From: JBFMHD01 sp040752395 [NCBI: Candidatus Hydrogenedentota bacterium] | GTDB taxonomy: Bacteria; JBFMHD01 | Length of the DNA: 38,315 nt | Reading direction: 5' to 3' | Assembly: GCA_040752395.1 (NCBI GenBank) | Contig: JBFMHD010000002.1 | Coordinates: 1 to 38,315 of the forward strand | In this document: one piece after another, positions 23,201-31,263 of the stretch | Numbering within the stretch: position 1 is the first letter of the stretch | How the letters are laid out: each line of letters opens with the position of its first letter | Position numbers and translations under genes: made by a program | Notes under the pieces: model-generated | Seen by the model: the letters and a program-made list of their open reading frames with translations, nothing else | Told to the model about the DNA's origin: nothing | Databases searched by the model: none

Positions 23201-24335
23201 AGATATTAGATGGAGTTTTACCATCATTAAGCCAGACACCATAAGACATAAGACAGAATTCACTAACAGGGAAACCATCAAAATCAAAATCATATAAATC
23301 CGGTGCTCCTAAATCATGAAAAAACTCGTGAGCGATCACACCGAGTGGTGAATATTCGGAGACCATTATGTAGTTCTTTACGTAAACTCCATCAACCGGT
23401 TCGCCGCTATCAGGAAGCCACCACGAATGAGACCAGATATCAGTAGATACAGCGTTCTCAGCCTGATCATAACCTGAATGAATAATTATAAGATGGTCAA
23501 CTACGCAATCGTTATTTTTATCGTATTTAGAGAAATCTACATCTTTATCAGCAAGTCTTACAGCTTCTCGTGTTAGCTCATAAATCGGCGTATTTGCATT
23601 ATCCGGATACCAGTTATCGTCTTCCCCATAAAATTCCATTTTAAAAGAACTATGATAATAATCATTTCCCGATATATCGCCTGCTATGACAAGGTTACCA
23701 TAAGAATTCTCATAAAAATAATGTTTCAATGATCCGTTTTGGTTTCCGAACAGGAGTTCTCTATGTATATTTTGTGAAACCTCACCTTTCTTATCTGTGA
23801 AATCAATCCTGATAACCAGAATATTTTCTATAGGATCAAGGATAGTGTATTTATGTGATGATTCGTTCTGCTTTATAGAATAATTATTATATTCAGTTTT
23901 AATTTTTGATTTTATAAAATTGACCCATCTATTCTTTTTTTTATTATCCGGTAATTTTTTAAAAATATTTTCAGTTTTTTGTATTTCAGTAATTTTAGGT
24001 CTATTTTTATGATTTATTTTTAGCGGTTTTTTAGTTTGTTTTAGATATGGTACTAAATTATCAGGTTTATGTATATTGACTTTTAGGTCAGTAAATTGGA
24101 ATTCATCTTTAAGGTTAGTTGAGAGATATTTAATCCAGCCGTCCTGGTCTCTTGCTACAATATAACCATCTTGAGTTTCAAAATATGCATAATTTTCATC
24201 CCCGATTTGTTTTACATTTACAGGAGTATTATCAGGTTGTCTTAATTGATGTAATTGTTGTTTAGCAGGGACAGCATAGATGTTATGAGCAGATATTAAG
24301 ATATAAACCAGAAAAACCAGTACTTTTTTTGCCAT
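17292..24335 (-). CDS. 2347-aa secreted M6 metalloprotease / GH18 / ThuA-like repeat / dockerin protein
   Basis: This giant extracellular protein begins with a signal peptide (about 1-22). A propeptide-like region comes next, then an M6 (immune-inhibitor-A-like) peptidase domain with zinc motif HEFFHDLGAPDLYD near 335. A CARDB-like stretch lies near 555-660. A GH18 domain spans about 800-1130, from EIFGFYPYW to ALGYDG. Its active site, GVCIDFEY near 910, keeps the D-x-E acid pair and resembles YaaH/SleL-type enzymes. Three copies of a ThuA-like domain of about 210 aa (near 1230, 1555 and 1978, each starting LIVEDDNRY or LVVADDNRY) alternate with fibronectin-III-like modules. A carboxypeptidase-regulatory-like domain follows. 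The C-terminus is a dockerin with two calcium loops, the second DINKDNVVNYLD. It could degrade protein and amino-sugar polymers at the cell surface. No cohesin gene is in the window. Confidence 0.85.
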   Translation of the reverse strand: MAKKVLVFLVYILISAHNIYAVPAKQQLHQLRQPDNTPVNVKQIGDENYAYFETQDGYIVARDQDGWIKYLSTNLKDEFQFTDLKVNIHKPDNLVPYLKQTKKPLKINHKNRPKITEIQKTENIFKKLPDNKKKNRWVNFIKSKIKTEYNNYSIKQNESSHKYTILDPIENILVIRIDFTDKKGEVSQNIHRELLFGNQNGSLKHYFYENSYGNLVIAGDISGNDYYHSSFKMEFYGEDDNWYPDNANTPIYELTREAVRLADKDVDFSKYDKNNDCVVDHLIIIHSGYDQAENAVSTDIWSHSWWLPDSGEPVDGVYVKNYIMVSEYSPLGVIAHEFFHDLGAPDLYDFDFDGFPVSEFCLMSYGVWLNDGKTPSNICSYLKMDIDADASNGYAGWLAPVEISDSITRFLQVQPLSGWTELPLPLLYRINTQNPSEYFLCDFRKKQNYDSYLPDEGLCIWHIDESIPERYGSFNSEEPYRINLISPEPSDYYKQFACFDNTTNNGEISPFTTPGTILNNNEYTCIYLSNMSSVSDTISLIYKTAPGPPAIISFGVSEITGNNNNVPEYNEKLSLTIEIKNIGYNTLTEVAAEIGSTDNDLKILNNQGFYGNIEPQKSNISNDFIISISDSLFQTKIIELPVLISDNNKNVWYEKISLKVYDKFKIEEAISIDTNTVNIIFSHNLNPNSITDLSNYTIISESDSSILQVISSTLFDSSTIQLKTKNQKPAETYKLIINNIVDEIENIIPFNSTTYFLSSVIETYEIEKESIHKIELDKYRPYEPVIPFKQVPPPLNTAKSQPRISENKEIFGFYPYWASTSNWNYDLISTVSFFSVEAASDGSLTDLNSWPNYSILTTLHQKGIKIVLTCTLFGGTNIATLVASSTYRSNLINNLKTQVKNGNAEGVCIDFEYVSSSSKNNFTTFMTELRDAFKNENPDYIITMAGPAIGSGYGYDYDALADRCDYIFIMAYDYHWSGGDPGPVAPLYPSTFWSTVYNDSYTVTDYQEKIGVQASCTMVLGIPYYGYNWPSTDYDTPGTKRANASSITYTNAKNAADSWGRIWDPISSTPWYKYGAPSDTRQVWYDDSQSIRLKYSDMVKAQDLRGAGMWALGYDGSKTELWQAIEDYFGTPSPPVLIYAKNIGSGKVRLSWLLPTQSDFDKSRVYQSTNGENFSLVATLNNPTNTYDVSGLTNGNLYYFAVTAVDTGNNESRKSEIFAVSVTSGTPTVLVVADDNRYIKSAYAQFYARPLYNNNYSFDYCDSYAIVNDIILLSDYDVVIWYTGRDSTGGSRTFTSAEQTRVQSYLDSGGNFFVSGQELGYDLDYQGGGVAFYNNYLKADYSADDAGNSLAVSGVAGGIFDGISFTIDRDDNGGDSGGAYDATYPDSISAYGGGILCLRYSTGSGAGVNFNDTYRLVHFAFPFETITTETARISVIQKIMDYFAAETTFYDVIAPAKPTLLSLTNNGNDSITIRWKNPADTDISYIKIYKSTDGSNFSVSDTQPALNLTTNLSGLTNSLLYYFALTIVDSSGNESTNSDTYCIRISTDTAPILIVEDDNRYGVNNYSKYYGESLREAGYYFDNASAEAVVGDTIFLDSYSAVIWFTSRDSKWGYITFTDDEETKARNYLKNGGNLFTTGQEIGYDLDGQNLGEDFYFNYLKSFYSADDAGNNVSVNGISGGIFDGLSFAIDADNGINDGGAYDATYPDSIGVYPGGDGSLNLLYSNYKGAGVNFSGTVPAGSETCKVVNFGFPFECITTSPNRKLVIQKIMEYFNLGTTDTPVILVSPLQYTKQQAASPWTINLVATDNQDTTLYLNWSLFDTDATLWDSMVITEGETDYLTLYQKTTGVGSDTFTLRVEDSDGYFDTVSIVVLIQSIYKPDTPIFQYIVNNLTGTSVNLCWYDDTYASKYWIYQSTDGSNFILSDTIFNSETSATLTGRLNNTLYYFRLKGLNNVDTESDFSDMYAVRTTANPVDLLIVEDDNRYGSNDYIINYAKALDSFSYNFNCCSREAIADGYVSLLDYDKVIWFTSKDSNWGEGTFYQDEQAKIIEYLEDGGNLFVSGNEIGYDLDYKNNGQSFYNNYLKADYGADDSLKYKVVGSDSGIFDNLLINIYTDDAGSTQGISAYQAKWPDRFSFTTTGYNNSQTAMQYESETGYAAGIQFAGGLETSDSVCKLVHLGFAFEIINDTAARNEVMRSIINFFDSSCVSGKINLEDLTYCTGGATVYLIKSDNSETQVYTTGENGFFSFVNVASGDYYLRVRKSGFLETKTDNFSVTNNIDTYITSITLSGGDAYEDNMINLLDAALVKICIDNSTYDTNADINKDNVVNYLDLQYIRLNFGAIGK

Positions 24336-24406
24336 CTTATCAATTTTACAAATATTTTACTTTTAGTGCTCCTGGGTAATATAATACACTTAGCTGGCAT
24401 TGCCAA

Positions 24407-25117
24407 TCATTTTTTCCTTAATTTTCTTACAATAAATACGTCACGTGAGGTTTTTAATATGCGTTTAAATAAATTGATTTTACTTTTTCCACATTTTCGT
24501 GGTCTGTGATTTATCGGCACTTCTTTTATTTTATAACCCTCTATTCGTAGTAAAGTTGGGATAAATCTGTGCATGCCATTAGAAAGGTGGATTTTTTTAA
24601 TTACACTACTTTGATAAATACGCATAGTTGAGGAACTGTCTTTTATTGACTCACCGATTATTAAGTTACGTAAAAGATTACCTGTTTTTGATAATACTCT
24701 TCGTATAAAATTGTCTTTTCGTTTTCTACGCCAGGTAACAACAGCATCGTAACCATCTATTTCCTGTAGCAGACGATGGATATCACGAGGATCATTCTGT
24801 AAATCGCCATCCATACTTATAATTAATTTACCAGAGGAGCTTGCGAACCCTTTTTCTAAAGCAGCTGAGATTCCTGAATTTTTCTCTATAAATATCGGTT
24901 TAACAGTTATGTCATTCAATTTTAGTAATTCGTCTTTAGTTCCATCATTTGAGCCATCATCAACGAATATTATTTCATAGGTTTTATTTATCTTTTCTAA
25001 TTCTGTTTTCAATTCTTCATAAAGGGGTTGTATATTTTCTTTTTCATTGAATACAGGGATAACAATTGAGAGTAGTGGTGATTCGTAAACCGGGCTTACT
25101 TCACTCTTTATGTTCAT
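24407..25117 (-). CDS. GT2 glycosyltransferase, polyprenyl-phosphate sugar synthase type
   Basis: This 236-aa GT-A glycosyltransferase has LSIVIPVFNEKENI at about 17-30, IFVDDGSNDGT near 50, and the metal/sugar-nucleotide motif SMDGDLQNDP near 100. The pattern fits DPM1/GtrB/ArnC-like enzymes that charge a polyprenyl phosphate with a sugar. The C-terminal transmembrane pair found in GtrB-type proteins is absent, so it is likely a peripheral membrane enzyme. The LPG-synthase-TM-like gene lies just upstream, separated only by a repeat element (25131-25216). The GT-C genes nearby could use the lipid-linked sugar. Confidence 0.85.
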   Translation of the reverse strand: MNIKSEVSPVYESPLLSIVIPVFNEKENIQPLYEELKTELEKINKTYEIIFVDDGSNDGTKDELLKLNDITVKPIFIEKNSGISAALEKGFASSSGKLIISMDGDLQNDPRDIHRLLQEIDGYDAVVTWRRKRKDNFIRRVLSKTGNLLRNLIIGESIKDSSSTMRIYQSSVIKKIHLSNGMHRFIPTLLRIEGYKIKEVPINHRPRKCGKSKINLFKRILKTSRDVFIVRKLRKK

Positions 25118-25130
25118 TTATAACATCCCT

Positions 25131-25216
25131 TGTAGTGCTCCCTGTTTGTCGAGACATTTTTTAGTAAATTTTCGGCACATTTTGACCTGACCATTCTAAT
25201 CAGGGGAGCAGTATAT
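25131..25216 (-). repeat. 82-bp MITE-like element with TGCTCCCC ends (family B, copy 1)
   Basis: On the minus strand the element runs from TACTGCTCCCCTGATTAG to GACAAACAGGGAGCACTA. It is almost identical to the copy at 32524-32608, which is in the opposite orientation. The ends form an imperfect inverted repeat of about 11 bp (TACTGCTCCCC against TAGTGCTCCC). It fills the whole gap between the upstream membrane-protein gene and the GT2 gene. It also supplies the last codons and the TGA stop of the upstream gene. Confidence 0.75.
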
Positions 25217-26114
25217 CCCTCTTCTCTATAAGATAAGAGATACTACCTAAAAATACTTCTGTTATTATTATTATTATCCGAAAACTTACAACTATTGGAG
25301 AGATAATATATACAGGGATATAATCTTTTAACAACATAATTAATATCCCTTCACGAACGCCTATACCAGCTGGTGCGGTATAAGTTATGAATCCTATAAC
25401 ATAGGCTATACCCGTAGTAGAGACAAATACCGGCAACATTGTTAGTTCTATCTCTATAAGTGATCTGGTGTACATAAATAAAGCTGTTCCTAACAAAGGC
25501 GCTGGTATTAAATAGTAACATATAAATTTTATTAATTCATAAGTTTTATAACAGGGTTCGAAATCCTCTATTTTTAATATTTGTATTTTTTTAAGTATTC
25601 TTCTAAAAAAGTTAAATAAACCAGAAATTATTACAAGAATAATTATTATTGAAAAGATAGCAAAAAGGCTTTTTAAAGAATAAATACTCGTATATTCTCG
25701 ATAATAAAAATAACCGATCAGATAAATAATTGTAAAGGCACTTATTAAACAAATAGACTCAATAACAAAGCATTGCAGCAACCAGACTTTATCAACATTA
25801 TCTTTCACACCGAAGTAGATTCTTGTTAAAGGATGCCAGACCCCGCCTGGAACATAACGAGGCAAACAGGAGATAAGCCAGCTACGGATTAAGCGGCTAA
25901 TCTTACCCCTTTTACCACCCGAACGAACAATCAGCATCCAGCACGCTGATAAAAGTAAACAGTATATTACTAATATTAAAAGAGTCACTGATAAATAATA
26001 TAGATTAAATCTCCACTGGAACTCTTTTATTTTTTCGAGATTGATGAAAATAATCCTGAAGATAAAGATAAAAATAACAAGAATAATGGCTGATAAAAAA
26101 ATCTTTTTTTTCAT
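25200..26114 (-). CDS. Flippase-like / LPG-synthase-TM family membrane protein
   Basis: This is an integral membrane protein of 304 aa with about eight helices. The motif LPRYVPGGVWHPLTR near 88 matches the family's conserved RYxPGxxW segment, and APAGIGVREGILIMLL near 250 matches its PxGxGxREG segment. Together they are diagnostic of the lysylphosphatidylglycerol-synthase-TM/UPF0104 family. Members act as lipid flippases or in glycolipid export. Here the neighbouring polyprenyl-sugar enzyme suggests lipid-linked sugar handling. The last four residues (ILLP) and the stop come from the repeat element at 25131-25216, so the original C-terminus may have been altered by its insertion. Confidence 0.8.
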   Translation of the reverse strand: MKKKIFLSAIILVIFIFIFRIIFINLEKIKEFQWRFNLYYLSVTLLILVIYCLLLSACWMLIVRSGGKRGKISRLIRSWLISCLPRYVPGGVWHPLTRIYFGVKDNVDKVWLLQCFVIESICLISAFTIIYLIGYFYYREYTSIYSLKSLFAIFSIIIILVIISGLFNFFRRILKKIQILKIEDFEPCYKTYELIKFICYYLIPAPLLGTALFMYTRSLIEIELTMLPVFVSTTGIAYVIGFITYTAPAGIGVREGILIMLLKDYIPVYIISPIVVSFRIIIIITEVFLGSISYLIEKRDILLP

Positions 26115-26179
26115 TTGTTAAATTCTTAAATCAATGATATTCAATTGTCAAATAAAAACGATGCTTATTTGGTTTTTTT

Positions 26180-27886
26180 ATGACAAAATCTGAAAAAATA
26201 GTTATTGTTATATTTATTCTATTCATAATATCTGGAATTATATTTTTTCATCTTGAACGTTTTGGCGATGCATCAAATTATTATCTAATGACAATAAGTT
26301 TATTAAAAGATGGGGACCTTGAATTCAGTCAAAAAGATTTTAATCGTATAAAAGAGAACCCCTTTTCTGATGTGCCCGCAGGAACGATACTTATTTTTTC
26401 AAATGGTAAATATTACTTTGGCAAACCTTACATCTATGCATTATTAAATGTCCCTTTATTTTATTTTATTAAAGAAAAATCATTTCTCTTTGTGAACCTG
26501 TTTTTGTTTTTTACTATGGTGTTTCTTTCCATACGATATCTTCTTAAAAAAAACAGCTTTTTTCGTTCAGCTGTTTTTACGATTTTTTATTTCTTTTTAT
26601 CAATTGTCCCTTTTTATATTTTATGGATACATGAAGAGATATTCAATTTTTTTATTGTCTTTATATTCTTCTATTTTTTGTTAAATTTTAAAGCTACTGA
26701 TAAAACTTATTATCTGTATTTAGCAGCCGTGTGTTGTGGCATAGGTTCTGCAATAAAATTGATTAATTCTCTTTTAATCTTACCACTACTTTTAACACTT
26801 GTGCGAAAAAATATTAAAATAATTACAAATTTTATTATTGTAATGTTGTTACCTGTATTTATTATCCTTGGCCTGTTTTATATTCATACAGGCATACTAA
26901 CTTATTTCAGTGGTGATATCCGGGAGATGTATTATAAACTTGATGATATGCCGTATTCTAATCCGTTGTATCCTTATAAAACTCATGGTAGAGATGTGAA
27001 ATTAGATGAGATGGTTCCGCCTGTTAATAAAAGTTTTGTTATTCCAAATATATTTTATTTTTTGTTTGGCAGGTTTACTGGTATTTTATGGTATTTTTTC
27101 CCTTTAATAACAATTTTATTTTTTTACGATAAAAGATCCCCTTTACGGTATCATCTTCTCTGTCTTTTTATTTTATGGGTTGTCTGTCTGTGTGTAGGGA
27201 GGTGGTACAATTATTATGGCGGAGTACCTCTTGGTAATAGATATTTCCATTTATATCCTGCTTTTATTTTTCTTGTAGCTAATATCAGATTCAAGAAAAT
27301 TTTTACTGTTTTAGTGGTATTTGCTTGTGTGTTGATTCTGCCATTATATGCTCATCCCTATCTCCATTCTTCAATGCCGTACTCGCATACTGTTTATTTC
27401 CCCTATAATTTAATGCCTGTAGAAAAGAATCAGTTACCCGGTCTCCCTTTCTGGGGTAAACCAATCAAACCGTTTTGGTGGGTAAGATATGATAATACGT
27501 ATGTACAAAGAAAGGCTTACTATAGTGACATATTTTTCTTTGTTTTGGATTTTTCAGGCGAACTTAGAAAAGACTCTATATTCATAAAAGAGAAAGAGAG
27601 ATTTAAAGCCTTAATCGAGATACCTGAAGATGTTTCGCCTCTTTTTAAGATTGTATTTTGTCCGCTAAGAAATCAGGTGATCAACGAGGACAGAGTTGCT
27701 TCTGTAAAAGTGTCCTATAATAATCAGCATTACAATGTAGTTTTAGAGAATGATAAAGAAGCTTATCTTATCTTAAGACGGCCTGATGATAAACCCATAA
27801 AGCGAATCGAAAAGAAATGGTATCAGACAGAATTAAATATCAAACCCGAGGCTTGTGATATTTTTCTAAAGATTATTACTTTCTGA
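26180..27886 (+). CDS. GT-C-like multi-pass membrane protein with C-terminal soluble domain
   Basis: The protein has 568 aa and around ten hydrophobic segments between about 8 and 395, followed by a soluble region of about 150 aa. The first extracytoplasmic loop contains ERFGDASNYYLMTISLL, whose acidic residue just after the first helix is characteristic of GT-C glycosyltransferases. The loop continues with a small hydrophilic insert. It resembles PMT/ArnT-type enzymes in layout but has no diagnostic motif, so the acceptor is unknown. No clear Shine-Dalgarno precedes the ATG. It is transcribed away from the flippase-like gene, and its 3' end overlaps the convergent GT39-like gene by 21 bp. 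Confidence 0.6.
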   Translation: MTKSEKIVIVIFILFIISGIIFFHLERFGDASNYYLMTISLLKDGDLEFSQKDFNRIKENPFSDVPAGTILIFSNGKYYFGKPYIYALLNVPLFYFIKEKSFLFVNLFLFFTMVFLSIRYLLKKNSFFRSAVFTIFYFFLSIVPFYILWIHEEIFNFFIVFIFFYFLLNFKATDKTYYLYLAAVCCGIGSAIKLINSLLILPLLLTLVRKNIKIITNFIIVMLLPVFIILGLFYIHTGILTYFSGDIREMYYKLDDMPYSNPLYPYKTHGRDVKLDEMVPPVNKSFVIPNIFYFLFGRFTGILWYFFPLITILFFYDKRSPLRYHLLCLFILWVVCLCVGRWYNYYGGVPLGNRYFHLYPAFIFLVANIRFKKIFTVLVVFACVLILPLYAHPYLHSSMPYSHTVYFPYNLMPVEKNQLPGLPFWGKPIKPFWWVRYDNTYVQRKAYYSDIFFFVLDFSGELRKDSIFIKEKERFKALIEIPEDVSPLFKIVFCPLRNQVINEDRVASVKVSYNNQHYNVVLENDKEAYLILRRPDDKPIKRIEKKWYQTELNIKPEACDIFLKIITF

Positions 27887-29287
27887 TTTCTTTATATAAA
27901 CGAATCTGCCTTTCTTATATTCTTTGATAAGTTCATAATTTGTTCTAACATATTTTATAAACTCTTTTAACTTTACAAAACGGCTGCTTGAGATAATCAC
28001 CATTTTTACGTTATATTGTTTACAAGCATCTATAAGCATCTCAGAGGAAAGATATTTTGTAATTATTCTGTAATTTGATGTATCAACAAAATCAGAGGGT
28101 AATCTTTTATTGGCAAAGAATGAAATAATCTGTTCATCGGTTAAGATATATTCATTTTCATTTACCCGACTTGAAATCACTTTAACTACATCAACATAAT
28201 AAGGATTATCATTTTGAGATATAAAATCGATATCTTTTTTTATTAACCACATAGAATATATACCATAACTTAAAAAGATTATAAAAAGTATACCTCTTCT
28301 TATTTTAACCCGTGGTATGGTAAAGAGGTAAGAAATCCCTATCCCGCTTAAAATGGACATCAAAGGGATTAAAATAGTTGTATGATGTGGGAATAAAGCT
28401 CTGTAAAATAAACAAAAGAGAAAAAAAGCGCAACTGAGTATTACAATAAATATACCATCAAATCTTTTTTTCATAATACAAAGAACCACACCTGCTATAA
28501 ATGAAATAAACAAACCAATATCTGAGTTCAGTGTTTCCCAGATCCATAATATTCTATCAGAAAATTTATAAATTGCTGGTTTTGAAAGATGATAAATAAT
28601 CATCTGGTCTATCATCTTATTAAAATTAAAAATTGGGAGTATAAGAAGAGGGATAATACAGCCGGCAATAAAAAATATTGCTCCCCTGACTCCTTTGCTT
28701 GTTATAAAGCATCCGATTATCAATACCAAAGCGATACCCACATTTAATTTCATCATAATGCCAAGAGAGATAAAAATACCGCTTATAAAATAATACAAAG
28801 GGTTATTGTATCTTCTGGCTCTTAAAAATAATAAGACGCCTAAAAGAACAAAAGCTATTGATGGGACCTCGGATTGGACTATTCTGCTCTGGTTGACAAA
28901 GAGCGGGGATATAGATAGAAAAAAAGCTGATAATAATCCCGCACAGTTATCAGATGGCAGAACGGCTTGAGACCCTGCTTCTTTTGCTATAAAATATACA
29001 CTCATAATACAGAGTAAAGATGTTAAAACAATAAATAGTCTTGCAGAAAAAATATTTATGCCGAGTAATCGAAAAAAAACTCCGATTAAAATACTGAAAT
29101 GTGGTGGTTGACCACTGAAAAAATCATTAAATGGTAAATAACCGAGTGCAACCATCTTACCACTCTCAGCATATACTCCTTCATCATAGTTATAGCTATA
29201 CATACCGCCGAGCCTATAAACTCTTAAATAAACAGCCAGACAGAGTACAATAACAAATAAACAATAAGATAATATCTTTTTATTCAT
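27866..29287 (-). CDS. GT39/GT83-type polyprenyl-phosphate-sugar transferase (PMT_2 family)
   Basis: This membrane glycosyltransferase of 473 aa has a first helix (about 5-22) followed by MYSYNYDEGVYAESG near 30-43. The Asp-Glu pair in this first loop is the catalytic-type motif of PMT/ArnT GT-C enzymes. About ten more helices follow, then a soluble C-terminal tail of about 100 aa rich in Lys. It would transfer a sugar from a polyprenyl phosphate to a protein or glycolipid on the outer face of the inner membrane. The GT2 gene at 24407-25117 could supply the donor. Its 3' end overlaps the neighbour at 26180-27886 tail to tail. Confidence 0.75.
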   Translation of the reverse strand: MNKKILSYCLFVIVLCLAVYLRVYRLGGMYSYNYDEGVYAESGKMVALGYLPFNDFFSGQPPHFSILIGVFFRLLGINIFSARLFIVLTSLLCIMSVYFIAKEAGSQAVLPSDNCAGLLSAFFLSISPLFVNQSRIVQSEVPSIAFVLLGVLLFLRARRYNNPLYYFISGIFISLGIMMKLNVGIALVLIIGCFITSKGVRGAIFFIAGCIIPLLILPIFNFNKMIDQMIIYHLSKPAIYKFSDRILWIWETLNSDIGLFISFIAGVVLCIMKKRFDGIFIVILSCAFFLFCLFYRALFPHHTTILIPLMSILSGIGISYLFTIPRVKIRRGILFIIFLSYGIYSMWLIKKDIDFISQNDNPYYVDVVKVISSRVNENEYILTDEQIISFFANKRLPSDFVDTSNYRIITKYLSSEMLIDACKQYNVKMVIISSSRFVKLKEFIKYVRTNYELIKEYKKGRFVYIKKSESNNL

Positions 29288-29513
29288 AATACTTTGTTCT
29301 TTATAATATAGTGTGTTCGATTAAGATGCAATATTTTTTTGGGCCAGACTTGCTTCGACTGGCCGCAAGGGTCACTATAATTAATGACATACAATTTAAC
29401 AATTCTTGGTTCTTGACGATTAATTCTTGCTTCTGTAACATTTTTAATTAGGGAGACGTCCCATATTTACGAGGAGACAGGAGACAGACTTCTTGCTTCT
29501 TGCTTCTACTTGA

Positions 29514-29545
29514 TATTATTATAGTTACAGCGTTTTTCAGAGGAT
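29514..29545 (+). promoter_or_regulatory. Conserved leader element upstream of the sulfatase-like gene (copy 2 of 5)
   Basis: TATTATTATAGTTACAGCG is followed by TTTTTCAGAGGATAG, and GAGGA lies about six bases before the ATG at 29551. Just upstream are TTCTTGC heptamers and a partial palindrome, GGGAGACGTCCC (29454-29465). It is the same element as at 9913, 31715, 34451 and 38100. Confidence 0.6.
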
Positions 29546-29550
29546 AGTTT

Positions 29551-30888
29551 ATGAATAAGCAGATTAATTTTTTAGGAGTTATTTTAACTATCATAATTAT
29601 TGTTGTTTTTTCATTTATGTTAAATTATGTTATTGAGTTCTGTTACAGACATTCAAAAATAAATGTTATTTTAATTTCGATAGATACTTTAAGAGCAGAC
29701 CATCTTGGTTGTTATGGGTACCACAAAAATACAACGCCAAATATTGACTGTTTTAGTAAAGACTCGGTTTTATTTAAAACAGCCATTGCTCAATCCTCTT
29801 CAACAGCGCCTTCGCATGGTGCGATATTTACTTCGCTTATCCCTTCTCATAATTTAGCATCAAGAGCAAGATCTCAAGCTATGCCTGAAGCCATTACAAC
29901 GATGGCTGAAATTTTAAAAGATAATGGTTACAGGACTATATCATTTAATGGTGGTGGACAGGTATCAGCTGATTTCGGTTTTTCTGCTGGGTTTGAGATA
30001 TATAATAGTTCTTATACTAATTTTAATGACAAGGTCGATTCAGCTATCGCCTGGATTTCAAATAACAAGGATGAGAAGTTCTTTATTTTTCTGCACACCT
30101 ACGAGGTTCATCACCCCTATACACCTGATAAAAATTATCTTGAATTGTTTGAGAAAGATTATAGAGGCAGTTTACCAAAGGATATTTCAAGAGAGTTGCT
30201 AATGGATATCAATTACAAAAGAAAAAAGATAACTAAAGAAGACAGAGAACACATTATTAATACCTATGATGCTGAGATATATTCAATAGATAAGTCATTT
30301 GGGTTACTTATCAGTTATCTTAAAAAGAATAATTTATATGACAATACGATAATAGTTTTTACTTCGGACCATGGCGAAGAGTTTGGTGAGCATGGGTGGT
30401 GGGGCTGGCACGGCCATACACTTTATGATGAACTACTTAAAGTCCCATTGATCATAAAATTTCCTGATTCGATTAATACATCTAAAGTTGTTTCTAAAAT
30501 GGTAAGAAGTATTGATATTCTTCCTACTCTGCTGGATTTTTTAAATATAGAAACTACAAATAATTTTGAGGGTATGAGTCTAATCAAATTGATAGATAAA
30601 AAATCAGACATTCAGCTATATTCAATCAGTCAGCTGGATGCTACTTGTTTAATACTACCCATAGCAGTGAGAACAGAAGAATGGAAATTGTATGAAGGGA
30701 AATTATTCAATTTAAGATTGGATTCAAGAGAAAGGTATGATATAGCAGTGAAGCATCCTGATGTTGTTAAAGAATTATCAGAATACTCAAATAAATTTAT
30801 GAGGGAGAACAGGCCGCAGACATCTAAGACGATCCTGTTAAAAGAAGAAACCATCGAACAACTCAAAACACTTGGGTATCTGCATTGA
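29551..30888 (+). CDS. Sulfatase-fold (alkaline phosphatase superfamily) membrane hydrolase, Thr/Ser nucleophile type
   Basis: The protein has 445 aa with an N-terminal membrane anchor (about 8-30) and a periplasmic sulfatase domain. ISIDTLRADHLGCYGY near 45 and TSDHGEEFGEHGWWGWHGHT near 270 supply the metal-binding Asp and His residues. At the nucleophile position (near 83-89) the sequence is SSTAPSHG. The Cys-x-Pro-x-Arg of formylglycine sulfatases is not present, so a Thr or Ser nucleophile is expected, as in phosphotransferases of this superfamily. Substrate candidates are phospho- or sulfo-modified envelope glycans, given the glycosyltransferase neighbours. The leader at 29514 supplies its Shine-Dalgarno. 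Confidence 0.75.
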   Translation: MNKQINFLGVILTIIIIVVFSFMLNYVIEFCYRHSKINVILISIDTLRADHLGCYGYHKNTTPNIDCFSKDSVLFKTAIAQSSSTAPSHGAIFTSLIPSHNLASRARSQAMPEAITTMAEILKDNGYRTISFNGGGQVSADFGFSAGFEIYNSSYTNFNDKVDSAIAWISNNKDEKFFIFLHTYEVHHPYTPDKNYLELFEKDYRGSLPKDISRELLMDINYKRKKITKEDREHIINTYDAEIYSIDKSFGLLISYLKKNNLYDNTIIVFTSDHGEEFGEHGWWGWHGHTLYDELLKVPLIIKFPDSINTSKVVSKMVRSIDILPTLLDFLNIETTNNFEGMSLIKLIDKKSDIQLYSISQLDATCLILPIAVRTEEWKLYEGKLFNLRLDSRERYDIAVKHPDVVKELSEYSNKFMRENRPQTSKTILLKEETIEQLKTLGYLH

Positions 30889-30993
30889 AAATATTATTAG
30901 AGGCGCTATGGCAGTCAGCGTTTTCATAGCCATCCTAAAGTTTCAAGATTTTTTAAGTTTTCATACTTGAATGCATCGCCCGGCAAGTGTACA

Positions 30994-31263
30994 TTATCCG
31001 AAAACGTCCTTTTTATACACTTCTTTACCATGAGCAACTCTCAATATTAGTATTTCGTTATTAGAAATAATAGAATATATAATTCTATAATCTCCAATCC
31101 TGTATGAAAATAAACCTTTAAAATCGCCGACTAATTCTTTTCCTTTTCGTGGATATAAAGAAAGTTCCTTCTCTATTTTATTTAAAAGCCTTCGGCATTG
31201 TCTCTTGTCGATTTTATCCAGATCTTTAGTAACTGATTTTTTATAATTAATCTTATAAACCAA
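30994..31263 (-). CDS. RelE/ParE-family toxin
   Basis: This small protein of 89 aa has the RelE fold pattern: VTKDLDKIDK near 11, GLFSYRIGDYRIIYSI near 50-65, and ILILRVAHGKEVY near the C-terminus. The Arg and Tyr residues in YRIGDYRIIY and the Arg-x-x-His near the end are typical of the mRNA-interferase active site. It overlaps its antitoxin gene by 11 bases, in the normal antitoxin-first order. The target is presumably ribosome-bound mRNA. Confidence 0.85.
   Translation of the reverse strand: MVYKINYKKSVTKDLDKIDKRQCRRLLNKIEKELSLYPRKGKELVGDFKGLFSYRIGDYRIIYSIISNNEILILRVAHGKEVYKKDVFG

Noticed and set aside
27866-27886. Overlap of the two convergent GT-C genes as evidence of a frameshift.
   Set aside because: Both C-termini look natural; a 21-bp tail-to-tail overlap is common in compact genomes.
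29342-29364. Rho-independent terminator formed by GGCCAG and CTGGCC.
   Set aside because: No T-run follows the stem on either strand; the T-run precedes it on the plus strand.
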